The position numbers and the translations under genes are program-made. This document shows positions 22,496 to 30,858 of a stretch of 59,308 bases of DNA, one piece after another (within the stretch, counting starts at the first letter, position 1; each line of letters starts with the position of its first letter). The stretch lies in assembly GCA_041664965.1 (NCBI GenBank), contig JBAYJT010000003.1, positions 1 to 59,308 of the forward strand, read 5' to 3'. Below the pieces are notes generated by a model. The model searched no databases. It had not been told where the DNA came from and saw only the letters and a program-made list of their open reading frames with translations. This stretch comes from JBAYJT01 sp041664965 (GTDB lineage Bacteria; Pseudomonadota; Gammaproteobacteria; UBA9339).

Positions 22496-24451
22496 TTATG
22501 TTTCTTTGAAATCAATACCGATTGCAACAGCGTCGTAGGGCTTAACTTCGATTTCAGCAAAGCCATAATCTTTTACTTGAATAGTTTGGCCTTGCATTTC
22601 TCCATCTTTTAAATAGCCAGTAATAAGCTCAATATATTTTCCAGCAACCAACCCTGTGTCAAAACGGCGTCTTAAGGGCTTATCGGTGGCATTAATAACA
22701 ATAAATGCTAAGGAAGCTACGTATTCACCTGGTTTTTGATAGCTCCTTGCAAAAGCGACTTGGTTGCCTTCCGCCCAAATATGACTGACGCCTTCTGCTT
22801 GCTCGGTTTTCTTTCGGAGTAATACCATATTGGCGATGGCATTCCAACGATGTTGGCAAACCCAGGGAGAACCAGCGTCAAAACAGGTATTGCGTCCATT
22901 TTTCCACACCGGAGTATTTGGAATAGGGTCATCTTGATTGTTGAAACGAAAGCTAGACATAACTTTAGGAATGCCGAAGGGCCAGGCAAGCATGAAAATA
23001 TATGCTAAAACATAAGCATTATTTGTTGTGCAGCGAAAATTTAAAATCGATGGCATCATTCTTTCTGTGTCATGATTATCCAACACAACAACAGCGCGGT
23101 TTTCCGGATAATGAATCCAAGAACTCCCAAAATTAAAACTTACCAATTTTTCTAAATTATTATTCTTATCATTGATGGCATCAGATAAAAAATCACCGTA
23201 ATTGAAAGCTGTTACATAGCCAACTTTGAAATACTTTTCCATGTAGCTATAAGTATCGATTCCGACCGGCAAGCCGCCAACGTAATACTCTTGATAAAGA
23301 AATGGCTTTAATCCGTCGCTAGTTACCATGTTAGCGAAAATTTTTTCTACAGATGGAATATTTAAGTGCTTAGCGGCATCAATGCGAAAACCATCGATTC
23401 CATAATCCAATAAATACTGCACATATCTTTTTTCTATGGCTAAGACATGCGTTTTTTCTATATTGAGCTTGGGTAGCTTTAAGAGGTCATAGTGTTCTAA
23501 ATGCCAAATTCTTTCGAATCTTCCATAATCTTCTGGTGCGGTTTGCAAATTACCGTTAGGAGCTAAGTGGTAGAAATCATCAAAATCATAAAAATCTTGA
23601 TTGGAATTTAATGGTCCGTAATGATATTTAGTAAAAGTAGTTCCGTTAGTTCCTACGTGCTGACTTTCTTCTTCCGCATAGCAAGCCATATGGTTTAAGA
23701 CTAAATCAGCGTACACTTTGATTTCAAAAGTGTGGCACAGATCTATCATGGCTTTAAAATCATCTTCCGTGCCATAAAACTGGCTTAAGTTATAACTTAC
23801 CGGCTGATAGATTTCCCACCAAGGTCGATCTTTACGAATAACAAATTCCTGGGGCGGGGAAATTTTTATAGCATCATAACCTTGGCTTGCCAGGAAAGGC
23901 ACTTCGTGCAAAATATCTTGCCATTTCCAACCGAAAAAACTCAAGATGGTGTTTGGTTTATAAAATGGCAGTCCTTCTTCTAATCTGTGACCTTCCTCTA
24001 TATCTTCTGACTTTACAACTTTGTCATGAAAATAAACTAGTTTATTCGACAATTCTTCTGTCAAATTTGTGCGCAATTTAGCATAAAGATAATTAGTGGC
24101 AGGATTTTTTTCAATCTCTGCTGCGTCAATCATGAGAGCTACGGTTTCCGCTCGCGCCTTAACTGTGGCTGATCTTGGTTTACTAGTGAGAACGCTGATT
24201 TCACCAATAACCTGATTAGGACCTAAAGAAGCAAGGCAAATCGGTTTGCCTTTGATATCGCTTTCTCTGATCACATCAACTGTGCCAGAAAGGATGACAT
24301 AAATGGTCTGGCTTTCATCTCCCTCGTGGATTAGCTCTTCTCCCACTGAAAAGGTGCGAATTTTGGCGATTTTTAAGATATGCTCTAGTTCAGATAAAGA
24401 AAAACCTTTGAAAATGGGATGAACTAGATTGCTCAAAATGTTAATAGTCAT
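22496..24451 (-). CDS. cyclic-nucleotide-binding domain fused to GH13 alpha-amylase
   Basis: This 651-aa two-part protein has residues about 8-125 as a CAP-ED/cNMP-binding domain (IRTFSVGEELIHEGDESQTI, then YVILSGTVDVIRE, GEISVLTSKPRSATVKA, the phosphate-binding cassette). Residues about 165-645 are an alpha-amylase barrel. It has YADLVLNHMACYA (region I), GIDGFRIDAAKH (nucleophile Asp), FLYQEYY (probable acid Glu) and VVLDNHDTER (transition-state Asp), followed by a C-terminal beta domain. The NHDTER and WWEIYQPVSYNL segments recall animal-type GH13 amylases. No signal peptide is seen, so it is probably cytoplasmic and may act on glycogen-like polymers, perhaps gated by cAMP (inference). GAGG precedes ATG 24451. 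Confidence 0.88.
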   Translation of the reverse strand: MTINILSNLVHPIFKGFSLSELEHILKIAKIRTFSVGEELIHEGDESQTIYVILSGTVDVIRESDIKGKPICLASLGPNQVIGEISVLTSKPRSATVKARAETVALMIDAAEIEKNPATNYLYAKLRTNLTEELSNKLVYFHDKVVKSEDIEEGHRLEEGLPFYKPNTILSFFGWKWQDILHEVPFLASQGYDAIKISPPQEFVIRKDRPWWEIYQPVSYNLSQFYGTEDDFKAMIDLCHTFEIKVYADLVLNHMACYAEEESQHVGTNGTTFTKYHYGPLNSNQDFYDFDDFYHLAPNGNLQTAPEDYGRFERIWHLEHYDLLKLPKLNIEKTHVLAIEKRYVQYLLDYGIDGFRIDAAKHLNIPSVEKIFANMVTSDGLKPFLYQEYYVGGLPVGIDTYSYMEKYFKVGYVTAFNYGDFLSDAINDKNNNLEKLVSFNFGSSWIHYPENRAVVVLDNHDTERMMPSILNFRCTTNNAYVLAYIFMLAWPFGIPKVMSSFRFNNQDDPIPNTPVWKNGRNTCFDAGSPWVCQHRWNAIANMVLLRKKTEQAEGVSHIWAEGNQVAFARSYQKPGEYVASLAFIVINATDKPLRRRFDTGLVAGKYIELITGYLKDGEMQGQTIQVKDYGFAEIEVKPYDAVAIGIDFKET

Positions 24452-24521
24452 TGTCGTCCTCGTAAGGTATACAGTAGATATACACCTACAATTTCAGTGT
24501 CCTGATTGAGTTCGTTATTAT

Positions 24522-24788
24522 TTAATATAAATCAGAATGGCTACCAGTGCGAATTAAAATTAAATAATCCCTTTCAATACAATATATCAATAACCAGTCG
24601 GGTTCTATGTGACATTCCCTACAGCCAGAAAACTCTCCTTTCAAACAATGGTCTCTATAATAACTAGGTAAAGGTTCCAATCTGCCCAAATACTCTAACA
24701 CTATTTTTAGCTTGTTCAGGTCTTTCCTTCTACGTTTTGCAAGTTCGACATCTTTTTCAAACTTCTTTTTGCGAAAAACGTTAAGCAT
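24522..24788 (-). CDS. yafQ: YafQ-type mRNA interferase toxin
   Basis: This is an 88-aa RelE-superfamily toxin. The family pattern is clear: KKFEKDVELAKRRRKDLNKL, LPSYYRDHCLKGEFSGCREC, HIEPDWLLIYCIE, LILIRTGSHSDLY. The His in SHSDL and the Arg/His of the active site match YafQ-like ribosome-dependent endoribonucleases. It is 2 bp downstream of its antitoxin in the normal antitoxin-toxin order. Confidence 0.92.
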   Translation of the reverse strand: MLNVFRKKKFEKDVELAKRRRKDLNKLKIVLEYLGRLEPLPSYYRDHCLKGEFSGCRECHIEPDWLLIYCIERDYLILIRTGSHSDLY

Positions 24789-24790
24789 AT

Positions 24791-25072
24791 TTAAATACCT
24801 AGTTCGTTAAATAAATCCTCCATACTGTTACTCTTTATTAATCCCTTACCTGCTTTAGCTTCTCTAATGGCTTTTGCAGTTTCTTTATTTGGAACCTGGA
24901 TGCTGAAGGGGATAGCTTGATTCGCAACTATCTGTATCAAGTACATATGGATAGCTTGTGATATTGTTAATCCCATGCTATGGAGTATGTTTTCCGCATC
25001 ATCTTTGGTTTGGCTGTTTATTCTGATACGTATAGCCGTATCTTTCAAATTGTGTCTGTTAACTTGTACCAT
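24791..25072 (-). CDS. dinJ: RelB/DinJ-family antitoxin
   Basis: The 93-aa antitoxin partner of YafQ has a ribbon-helix-helix N-terminus (DTAIRIRINSQTKDDAENIL, then MGLTISQAIHMYLIQIV), typical of DinJ, followed by a linker (IPFSIQVPNKETAKAIREA) that wraps the toxin. The promoter upstream contains a dyad suited to autorepression. The pair probably acts as a stabilisation or stress module. Confidence 0.92.
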   Translation of the reverse strand: MVQVNRHNLKDTAIRIRINSQTKDDAENILHSMGLTISQAIHMYLIQIVANQAIPFSIQVPNKETAKAIREAKAGKGLIKSNSMEDLFNELGI

Positions 25073-25089
25073 ATTTTTCTCGTCTTTGT

Positions 25090-25118
25090 GTTATATTGTG
25101 ACACAATGTTACCACAAA
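25090..25118 (-). promoter_or_regulatory. toxin-antitoxin promoter with operator dyad
   Basis: On the minus strand TTTGTG (25113-25118), 17 bp, and TATAAC (25090-25095). The dyad ATTGTG-A-CACAAT (25095-25107) fills the end of the spacer and touches the -10, so antitoxin binding there would block polymerase. Confidence 0.6.
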
Positions 25119-25128
25119 GTAGGCATAT

Positions 25129-27111
25129 TTACAATAAATCCTCTCGTAACTTGTGGATCTCATCGCGTAAATTTGCAGCCTCTTCAAATTCCAGATTACG
25201 TGCCAATTTCAGCATTTCCTTTTCTAAGAATTTAATTTTTTTCGCGATATCTTTCGGCGACATAATTTTAGCTAACTTCTTAGTTTCTGCAGTTTCATCT
25301 TCAGTCTTAGAAGATAGCTGCATAATATCCTGTACTATTGTAGCGATGCCTTGCGGCGTAATGTTATGCTTTTGATTAAATTCTAATTGTATTTTACGTC
25401 GTCTAGTCATTTCCTCCAAGGCATTACGCATTGAGTTGGTGATCTTATCTGCATACATGATTACTCGGCCGTTTAAATGTCTTGCAGCTCGGCCACTAGT
25501 TTGAATTAAAGATTGTGTGGAGCGCAAAAATCCTTCTTTATCAGCGTCTAATATAGCTACCAAAGACACTTCGGGTAAATCTAAGCCTTCTCTAAGTAGA
25601 TTAATACCAACTAAAACATCAAAGACGCCTAGGCGCAAATCGCGTAAAATCTCTACTCGTTCCACTGTATCTACATCGGCATGTAAATAGCGCACTTTGA
25701 TTCCATTTTCCGCCAAATACGAAGTTAAATCTTCCGCCATGCGCTTAGTCAAAGTTGTCACTAAAACTCTTTCTTTAAGAGCTACGCGCTTATGTATTTC
25801 AGTGAAGAGATCATCGATTTGGGAAGTTGCTGGTTTTATTTCTACTTCTGGATCGATAAGACCAGTAGGGCGCACCAAAAGCTCAATTATTTTATCAGAT
25901 TTTTCCCGCTCAAACGGCCCTGGTGTGGCTGAAACATAGGTAGTTTGGAAAGCGAATTTTTCAAATTCATCAAAACGAAGTGGGCGATTATCCAGAGCGG
26001 AGGGCAAACGAAAACCGTAATTAACCAAAGTCTCTTTGCGGGAGCGATCTCCCATATACATAGCACCGATTTGCGGTACGGTTACATGCGATTCGTCGAT
26101 AAATAAAAGTGAATTTTTGGGTAAATAATCGAGAAGGGTTGGCGGCGGCTCGCCGGGTTTTCGTCCTGATAAATAACGTGAATAGTTTTCAATACCCTTA
26201 CAGTGTCCAATTTCTAAAAGCATTTCCATATCATATCGTACGCGTTCTTCCAGGCGTTGCGCTTCCACTAGTTTGTTTTCTGTATAGAGTTCTTTCAGTC
26301 GTGCAGCTAATTCCAGACGAATTTCTTCCACTATAGTCTTTATGTTTTTGCCAGCAGCAATGTAGTGAGTTTTGGGGAAGACAGTAGCTTCTTCCAGGCG
26401 TTTACGAGTTTTACTGGTCAAAGGATCTATATAAATTATGCTTTCGATAACATCATCGAAGAGCTGAATGCGTAGCGCCTCATCTTCAGCTTCCGCCAAG
26501 AAAATATCGATAGTTTCGCCGTGTACACGATAAGTTCCGCGTGCAAAATCAATGTCATTGCGGTTGTATTGCAATTCTGTTAGACGCCGTAGAATTTCGC
26601 GCTGTTCTATTTTCTCCCCTTTTTTAAGGTATAACGTCACTGCCTGATAAGTTTCAGGATCTCCTAAACCATAAATAGCTGAAACAGTGGCAACCACAAT
26701 AACATCCTGGCGTTCCAGAACTGATCTAGTTGCTTTTAAGCGCATCTGTTCAATTTGTTCATTCACCGAAGAATCTTTTTCTATGTAGGTATTAGTGGCT
26801 GGAACATAGGCTTCAGGTTGGTAATAATCGTAGTAAGAAACAAAATATTCGACAGCATTTTCCGGGAAAAATGCGCGCATCTCGCCATAGAGCTGCGCTG
26901 CCAAGGTTTTATTATGTGCCATAATTAAGGCTGGGCGTTGCAACTCTTGAATAGCATTGGCAACTGTAAAAGTTTTGCCGCAGCCTGTAACGCCTAATAA
27001 TACTTGGCGTTTTAGTCCAGAGTTTAAGCCGCTAACTAGGCTGGTAATAGCTTCCGGTTGCTCGCCAGCGGGTTTAAAAGGAGAATGTAATTGAAATTTT
27101 TGTGATGACAC
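25129..27111 (-). CDS. uvrB: excinuclease ABC subunit B
   Basis: UvrB is the helicase-like damage verifier of nucleotide excision repair. The 660-aa protein has the Walker A GVTGCGKTFTVANAI, the beta-hairpin region FVSYYDYYQPEAYVP, LLFIDESHVTVPQIGAMY (Walker B), LVGINLLREGLDLPEVSLVA, QTSGRAARHLNGRVIMYAD, and a C-terminal UVR motif (LEKEMLKLARNLEFEEAANL) that binds UvrA and UvrC. The start is GTG 27111 without an obvious ribosome site, next to an AT-repeat arm. Confidence 0.97.
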   Translation of the reverse strand: MSSQKFQLHSPFKPAGEQPEAITSLVSGLNSGLKRQVLLGVTGCGKTFTVANAIQELQRPALIMAHNKTLAAQLYGEMRAFFPENAVEYFVSYYDYYQPEAYVPATNTYIEKDSSVNEQIEQMRLKATRSVLERQDVIVVATVSAIYGLGDPETYQAVTLYLKKGEKIEQREILRRLTELQYNRNDIDFARGTYRVHGETIDIFLAEAEDEALRIQLFDDVIESIIYIDPLTSKTRKRLEEATVFPKTHYIAAGKNIKTIVEEIRLELAARLKELYTENKLVEAQRLEERVRYDMEMLLEIGHCKGIENYSRYLSGRKPGEPPPTLLDYLPKNSLLFIDESHVTVPQIGAMYMGDRSRKETLVNYGFRLPSALDNRPLRFDEFEKFAFQTTYVSATPGPFEREKSDKIIELLVRPTGLIDPEVEIKPATSQIDDLFTEIHKRVALKERVLVTTLTKRMAEDLTSYLAENGIKVRYLHADVDTVERVEILRDLRLGVFDVLVGINLLREGLDLPEVSLVAILDADKEGFLRSTQSLIQTSGRAARHLNGRVIMYADKITNSMRNALEEMTRRRKIQLEFNQKHNITPQGIATIVQDIMQLSSKTEDETAETKKLAKIMSPKDIAKKIKFLEKEMLKLARNLEFEEAANLRDEIHKLREDLL

Positions 27112-27117
27112 TTTATT

Positions 27118-27245
27118 TAATTATGAATTATGAATGATGAATTATGAGTTTTCAGCATAGCTAACTATTTTGACAAGCGCAATATTGAAATGGTTAAAAA
27201 ACATGTCTACGCGTTTTCTTTTAAAATCAATAACTTGAGATTTTA
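27118..27245 (+). repeat. composite repeat copy F
   Basis: An AT arm (ATTATGAATTATGAATGATG, about 27119-27150) is followed by a core (AAAAAACATGTCTACGCGTT, then TTCTTTTAAAATCAATAAC, to about 27245). The core edge AACTTAAAA overlaps the TAA stop of the convergent TPR-methyltransferase gene. Confidence 0.8.
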
Positions 27246-28922
27246 AGTTGAAGAAAGCAAATAAATCTCACCTGGAACGTCTGCGACCTGTTGTTGACGC
27301 AAGATGATGGCGGCATGCTTTAAAATTTTGAGATTATATTTAAGAGCTAATTCTTGTATGTACTTTTGATGATGCGCAAATCTGGCGTTGGTTTGCAGAT
27401 TGTAGGGATAAATTTCGCCTTTTTCGCAAGTGAAGGCAAAGTATCCTTCGGATTTAAGAGCTTTCTTCGCGTCTATGAAAATACTCTCTAAATCGCCGCT
27501 ATAGACCAAGCTGTCTGCTGCTAGAATTAAATCAAATTCTTTTTGGTAAGAGGTTAAAGCCGTGTGGATATCAGCTAAAATTAGCTCATCATAAATTTTC
27601 TTTTCCCGCGCTAGATCTAGCATTTTGGAGGAAATATCAATACCGATTAGTTTCTTAGCAAAGCTGCGGAATTTTTCGCCGCCTAAACCAGTTCCACAGC
27701 CTAAGTCTAAAATATTTAGATCTTTTCTTAAAAATTCCTCTGTTGCTTCCAATAAAAGATCTGGAACGCGATACTTTAAAAACTGTGCCAAATGCGCATC
27801 AAAGCGCGGTGCATATTGATCAAAAAGGTGTTCTAAGTATTCTTTCGGTGCTTTAGATGGGGTATTTTCTTGCTTTAAAGCAGCTAGGATATAGCTGATT
27901 TCTTTATTTTCCGGGTCGATTCCTAAAAGTTTCTGATATTGCTCGCTCGCTTTTTCAAAATTTTCCATCTTGAGATAAACAGCACCGAGATTGTGCAGCG
28001 TTGGTAAATCTAAAGGCTCTAATTTTAAAACTTCTAGAAAATAGGGAAGAGCCTCGCCGTAGCTGTTTTTATCCATGTAAATTACGCCAATATTATAATA
28101 AACATCCCTATTTGGCGCGTAAGAAAGTAATTTTATGTAATACTCTAATGCGCCATCTAGATTTCTTTCCTGTAAAAGTACAGAGGCGAGATTGCTTAAA
28201 GTTTCAACGTGTTTCGGGTCTTTTTCTAGAGCATTTTTTAAATATTTAATTGCCAGTGGAAAATTTTCTGTTTCAGCAAATAAAGCGCCAAGATTTTGTT
28301 CGGCAGCTAAGTTATCCGGATTAATTTCGAAGGTTTTTTTGTAATATTCTATGGCTTTATTCGGATTTTTTTGCTGGTAATAAAACTGCGCAATTTGGCT
28401 GTGATACTGATCTTTGGATGGATTGAGTTCTATGGCTTTGGTTATTCTTAAGATCGCTTTATCTAGATTATTTTCTTTAGCGAAAAGTAATCCTAGATTG
28501 AAGTGGGCGTCGCTATAGTTGGGGCGAAGTTCCAGAGCTTTGTCATAATGCAAAATCGCCAAATTATTTTCACCGCGCATGGCAAATATGCTGCCCAAGT
28601 TATTGTGTGCCGTAGCGGAATTTGGATTAAGGCGAATAGCTTTTTCATAGTGCAAAATAGCTTCTTCTATTCTGTCTAATTTTTTTAAAACATTGCCTAG
28701 GCTGCTATATAACTCAGGGTTTTCTGGAGTTAAGGACAATGCTTTTTTTAACAGATCTAAAGCTTCCTGCCAGCGTTCTTCCTGTGCTCTTAAAATAGCG
28801 AAAAGATGCAGGGCCTCGCTGTTTTTGGGGTCTTTTTTAATAATTTCCGCATAGAGCTTTTCCGCGCTTTCAATATTGCCGGATTGATGTAGTTCTAGAG
28901 CTTTTTGAAGTTTAGGATTCAT
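27243..28922 (-). CDS. TPR-repeat protein with C-terminal SAM methyltransferase
   Basis: In this 559-aa protein, residues 1-345 are about ten tetratricopeptide repeats with good consensus (for example SATAHNNLGSIFAMRGENNL, then AILHYDKALELRPN). Residues about 395-545 are a class I methyltransferase with motif I ILDLGCGTGLGG, a GIDIS post-I motif and LILAADSLVYSGDL. The architecture is common in bacterial TPR-methyltransferases of unknown substrate. The last codons (LLSST, TAA) sit on the edge of a core repeat. It is divergent from the HAD gene, with a 57-bp shared promoter region. Confidence 0.9.
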   Translation of the reverse strand: MNPKLQKALELHQSGNIESAEKLYAEIIKKDPKNSEALHLFAILRAQEERWQEALDLLKKALSLTPENPELYSSLGNVLKKLDRIEEAILHYEKAIRLNPNSATAHNNLGSIFAMRGENNLAILHYDKALELRPNYSDAHFNLGLLFAKENNLDKAILRITKAIELNPSKDQYHSQIAQFYYQQKNPNKAIEYYKKTFEINPDNLAAEQNLGALFAETENFPLAIKYLKNALEKDPKHVETLSNLASVLLQERNLDGALEYYIKLLSYAPNRDVYYNIGVIYMDKNSYGEALPYFLEVLKLEPLDLPTLHNLGAVYLKMENFEKASEQYQKLLGIDPENKEISYILAALKQENTPSKAPKEYLEHLFDQYAPRFDAHLAQFLKYRVPDLLLEATEEFLRKDLNILDLGCGTGLGGEKFRSFAKKLIGIDISSKMLDLAREKKIYDELILADIHTALTSYQKEFDLILAADSLVYSGDLESIFIDAKKALKSEGYFAFTCEKGEIYPYNLQTNARFAHHQKYIQELALKYNLKILKHAAIILRQQQVADVPGEIYLLSST

Positions 28923-28979
28923 TTAATTGTAGTATAGTGATAATATTCGCGCATTTGAAATAAATATTTCGGGTAACAT

Positions 28980-29639
28980 ATGAGTTTTAAAGGTGCGATT
29001 TTTGATTTAGATGGCGTGATTGTTGACACTGTGCCTCTGCACTATGCGGCTTGGCGTTATCTTTTTACTGATACTTTCGGTGTTCCATTTACCAAAGAAG
29101 ATTATGAGCATAAAGTAGATGGAAAGCCTCGTCTGGACGGTGTTTTGGCTATTTTGCCAGATTTAACTCCTGAAAAGGCTATAGAAGCTGGAGAAATTAA
29201 GCAAAAGCGTTATTTAGAACTTTTGCACGATGGCGAAATTGTTATTTTTCCTGGAAGCTTATCTTTAATCGAAGATTTAATTTCTCATGGTGTTGTTATA
29301 GCTGCCGCCTCTAGCAGCAAAAACGCGCGTTATATCCTAGAAAAAATTGGCTTAGCACCAAAGATGCGAGCGATTATTTCCGGTTATGATTTTACGCATG
29401 GCAAGCCGCATCCGGAAATTTTTCTAAATGCTGCGAAGGCAATTAACTTAGACGTTAAAGAATGCGTGGTTTTTGAGGATGCCAAAGCTGGCGTAGAATC
29501 GGCTAAAGCTGGTGGATTCTATTGCGTTGGTATCGACCGCCATGGGCAAACACAAAGCTATATTTTGGCTGATACTGTTGTCTCTGATTTAAAGGAGCTA
29601 AATTATGAGCGTTTGGCGGAGTTGCTGCTTTCTAAATAA
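28980..29639 (+). CDS. pgmB: HAD hydrolase, beta-phosphoglucomutase-like
   Basis: This 219-aa protein has the HAD nucleophile motif FDLDGVIVDTVPLH, motif II AAASSSKN, motif III GKPHPEIFL and motif IV FEDAKAGVESAKAGG. The cap-domain HKVDGKPRLDGV and the KPHPEIFLNAA pattern favour beta-phosphoglucomutase (beta-glucose-1-phosphate to glucose-6-phosphate) over general phosphatases. With the amylase fusion 4.5 kb away it may serve maltose or trehalose breakdown, though no phosphorylase is seen. It is full length. Confidence 0.85.
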   Translation: MSFKGAIFDLDGVIVDTVPLHYAAWRYLFTDTFGVPFTKEDYEHKVDGKPRLDGVLAILPDLTPEKAIEAGEIKQKRYLELLHDGEIVIFPGSLSLIEDLISHGVVIAAASSSKNARYILEKIGLAPKMRAIISGYDFTHGKPHPEIFLNAAKAINLDVKECVVFEDAKAGVESAKAGGFYCVGIDRHGQTQSYILADTVVSDLKELNYERLAELLLSK

Positions 29640-29646
29640 TAACGCT

Positions 29647-29698
29647 CAAAAAACATGTCTACGGGAAATCCTTTTAAATCAATTGGTTATATTTAGAT
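29647..29698 (+). repeat. ~50-bp core repeat, copy G
   Basis: AAAAAACATGTCTACGGGAA, then ATCCTTTTAAATCAATTGG and TTATATTTAG. It lies between convergent pgmB and amrS and encodes the last residues and the stop of amrS. Confidence 0.85.
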
Positions 29699-30581
29699 TT
29701 CCTAAGTAAACGTATTTTAAGCCGTTTTTTATCGCGATTTCACGGGCGCGATAAAGAGTTTCTGCTGGCGTCGGCGGTTTATCTAACATTTTCCAAGTTG
29801 GATGAAAGGCGCTGTAGTGTACTGGTACATCAGGGCCAAGGTTAGTAAAAATCCACTTACTCGCCAAATCTAATTCTTCTTCACTATCATTTTCATTTGG
29901 GATCAATAAACAAGTTATCTCTAGCCATACTTTAGTTTCTTTTTTTAAGTAAAGTAATGTTTCTAAAACTGGTTCTAAGTGGCTGCCAGTGATATTTTTG
30001 TAAAAATCTTCGGTAAAGGCTTTAAGATCAATATTAGCGGCGTCAATGTGTTCAAAAAAATCCTTTCTAGCTTCTTTGCAAATATAGCCGTTGCTTACAG
30101 CTACAGTTTTAATGTTACGATTATGGCATTCTATGGCGACATCGCGAGCAAATTCCCAGTAAATCGTTGGCTCGTTATAAGTAAAAGCGACGCTTTGGCA
30201 GTGATATTCTTCAGCTAAGTCAGCTATTTCTTTGGGAGTTACTTTGGTTTTAAGAAGGCTGCCTTCTTTTACTTGGCTGATATGAAAGTTTTGGCAAAAC
30301 TGGCAATTTAAATTGCAGCCAATAGTTCCAAAAGATAGCACACGCGAGCCGGGTAAGAAGTGGTACAAAGGTTTTTTTTCAATAGGATCGATAGCAAAAC
30401 CGCTAACTAATCCATAAGTTGTCAAAAATATCTCATCGTCTTGGCATTGGCGCACAAAACAGCGTCCACGCTGGCCACTTTTTAATTTGCAAAAATTTGG
30501 GCAAGTATCGCACTGTACGCGACCGTCGGGCAGTTTGTGGGAGTATTTGGTTTTTGTTTTCATATTTTTCTTAAAGTACAA
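29679..30581 (-). CDS. amrS: AmmeMemoRadiSam system radical SAM enzyme, C-terminally shortened
   Basis: AmrS proteins are radical SAM enzymes related to pyruvate-formate-lyase activators, of uncertain substrate, usually encoded near AmmeMemo-domain genes. Present here are CDTCPNFCKLKSGQRGRC, TTYGLVSGFAIDPIEKKPL, the cluster motif GTIGCNLNCQFCQNFHIS and FTYNEPTIYWEFARD. The protein stops after YVYLGN at 300 aa, whereas homologues continue for roughly 30-50 residues with a CPxCG motif. The final LNITN plus TGA are encoded by core repeat G, so the tail was replaced by the repeat. The radical SAM core is intact, so activity is possible. Partner genes are not in the window. Confidence 0.87.
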   Translation of the reverse strand: MYFKKNMKTKTKYSHKLPDGRVQCDTCPNFCKLKSGQRGRCFVRQCQDDEIFLTTYGLVSGFAIDPIEKKPLYHFLPGSRVLSFGTIGCNLNCQFCQNFHISQVKEGSLLKTKVTPKEIADLAEEYHCQSVAFTYNEPTIYWEFARDVAIECHNRNIKTVAVSNGYICKEARKDFFEHIDAANIDLKAFTEDFYKNITGSHLEPVLETLLYLKKETKVWLEITCLLIPNENDSEEELDLASKWIFTNLGPDVPVHYSAFHPTWKMLDKPPTPAETLYRAREIAIKNGLKYVYLGNLNITN

Positions 30582-30655
30582 AAACCTATTTTAAGACATA
30601 CCGTTTTGAATTGTAAGTACGGAGTATTAAAGGAATCGCTATTAACTTTAATTTC

Positions 30656-30684
30656 GTCATCCCGCGGCTTGACCGCGGGATCTA
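30656..30684. repeat. palindromic repeat, second copy of the rnpA-yidD linker family
   Basis: GTCATCCCGCGG, CTTGA, CCGCGGGATC. The 9-bp arms are at 30659-30667 and 30673-30681. In reverse complement it matches the copy at 15146-15177 apart from the third-innermost arm bases. Confidence 0.85.
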
Positions 30685-30718
30685 GCGTAAAAACTGCATT
30701 TTATGGGGCTCGACTCTT

Positions 30719-30741
30719 TAAGGTCACAAATTGTGACCTTA
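30719..30741. promoter_or_regulatory. palindrome upstream of the ORF6N gene (candidate operator)
   Basis: TAAGGTCACAA and TTGTGACCTTA flank a single A. Its 17-base core GGTCACAAATTGTGACC is identical to the first palindrome inside the ORF6N coding sequence. It lies 118 bp before the ATG. Confidence 0.6.
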
Positions 30742-30770
30742 GAAAACATACAGTGTTTGCTAATATTTCT

Positions 30771-30812
30771 TTATGTCAATACCGTAAAAATCACGGTATT
30801 GCGCGATTTGTT
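30771..30812. repeat. hairpin repeat, partial copy 1
   Basis: TATGTCAATACCGT, AAAAATC, ACGGTATTGCGCGAT. It matches the first ~38 bp of the 68-bp repeat at 31824 and 32718, then diverges. It is followed by the ORF6N gene. Confidence 0.8.
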
Positions 30813-30858
30813 TGATCGAGGAACAATTTTGTTATGATAAAAGTAACGGAGCTTAAAT

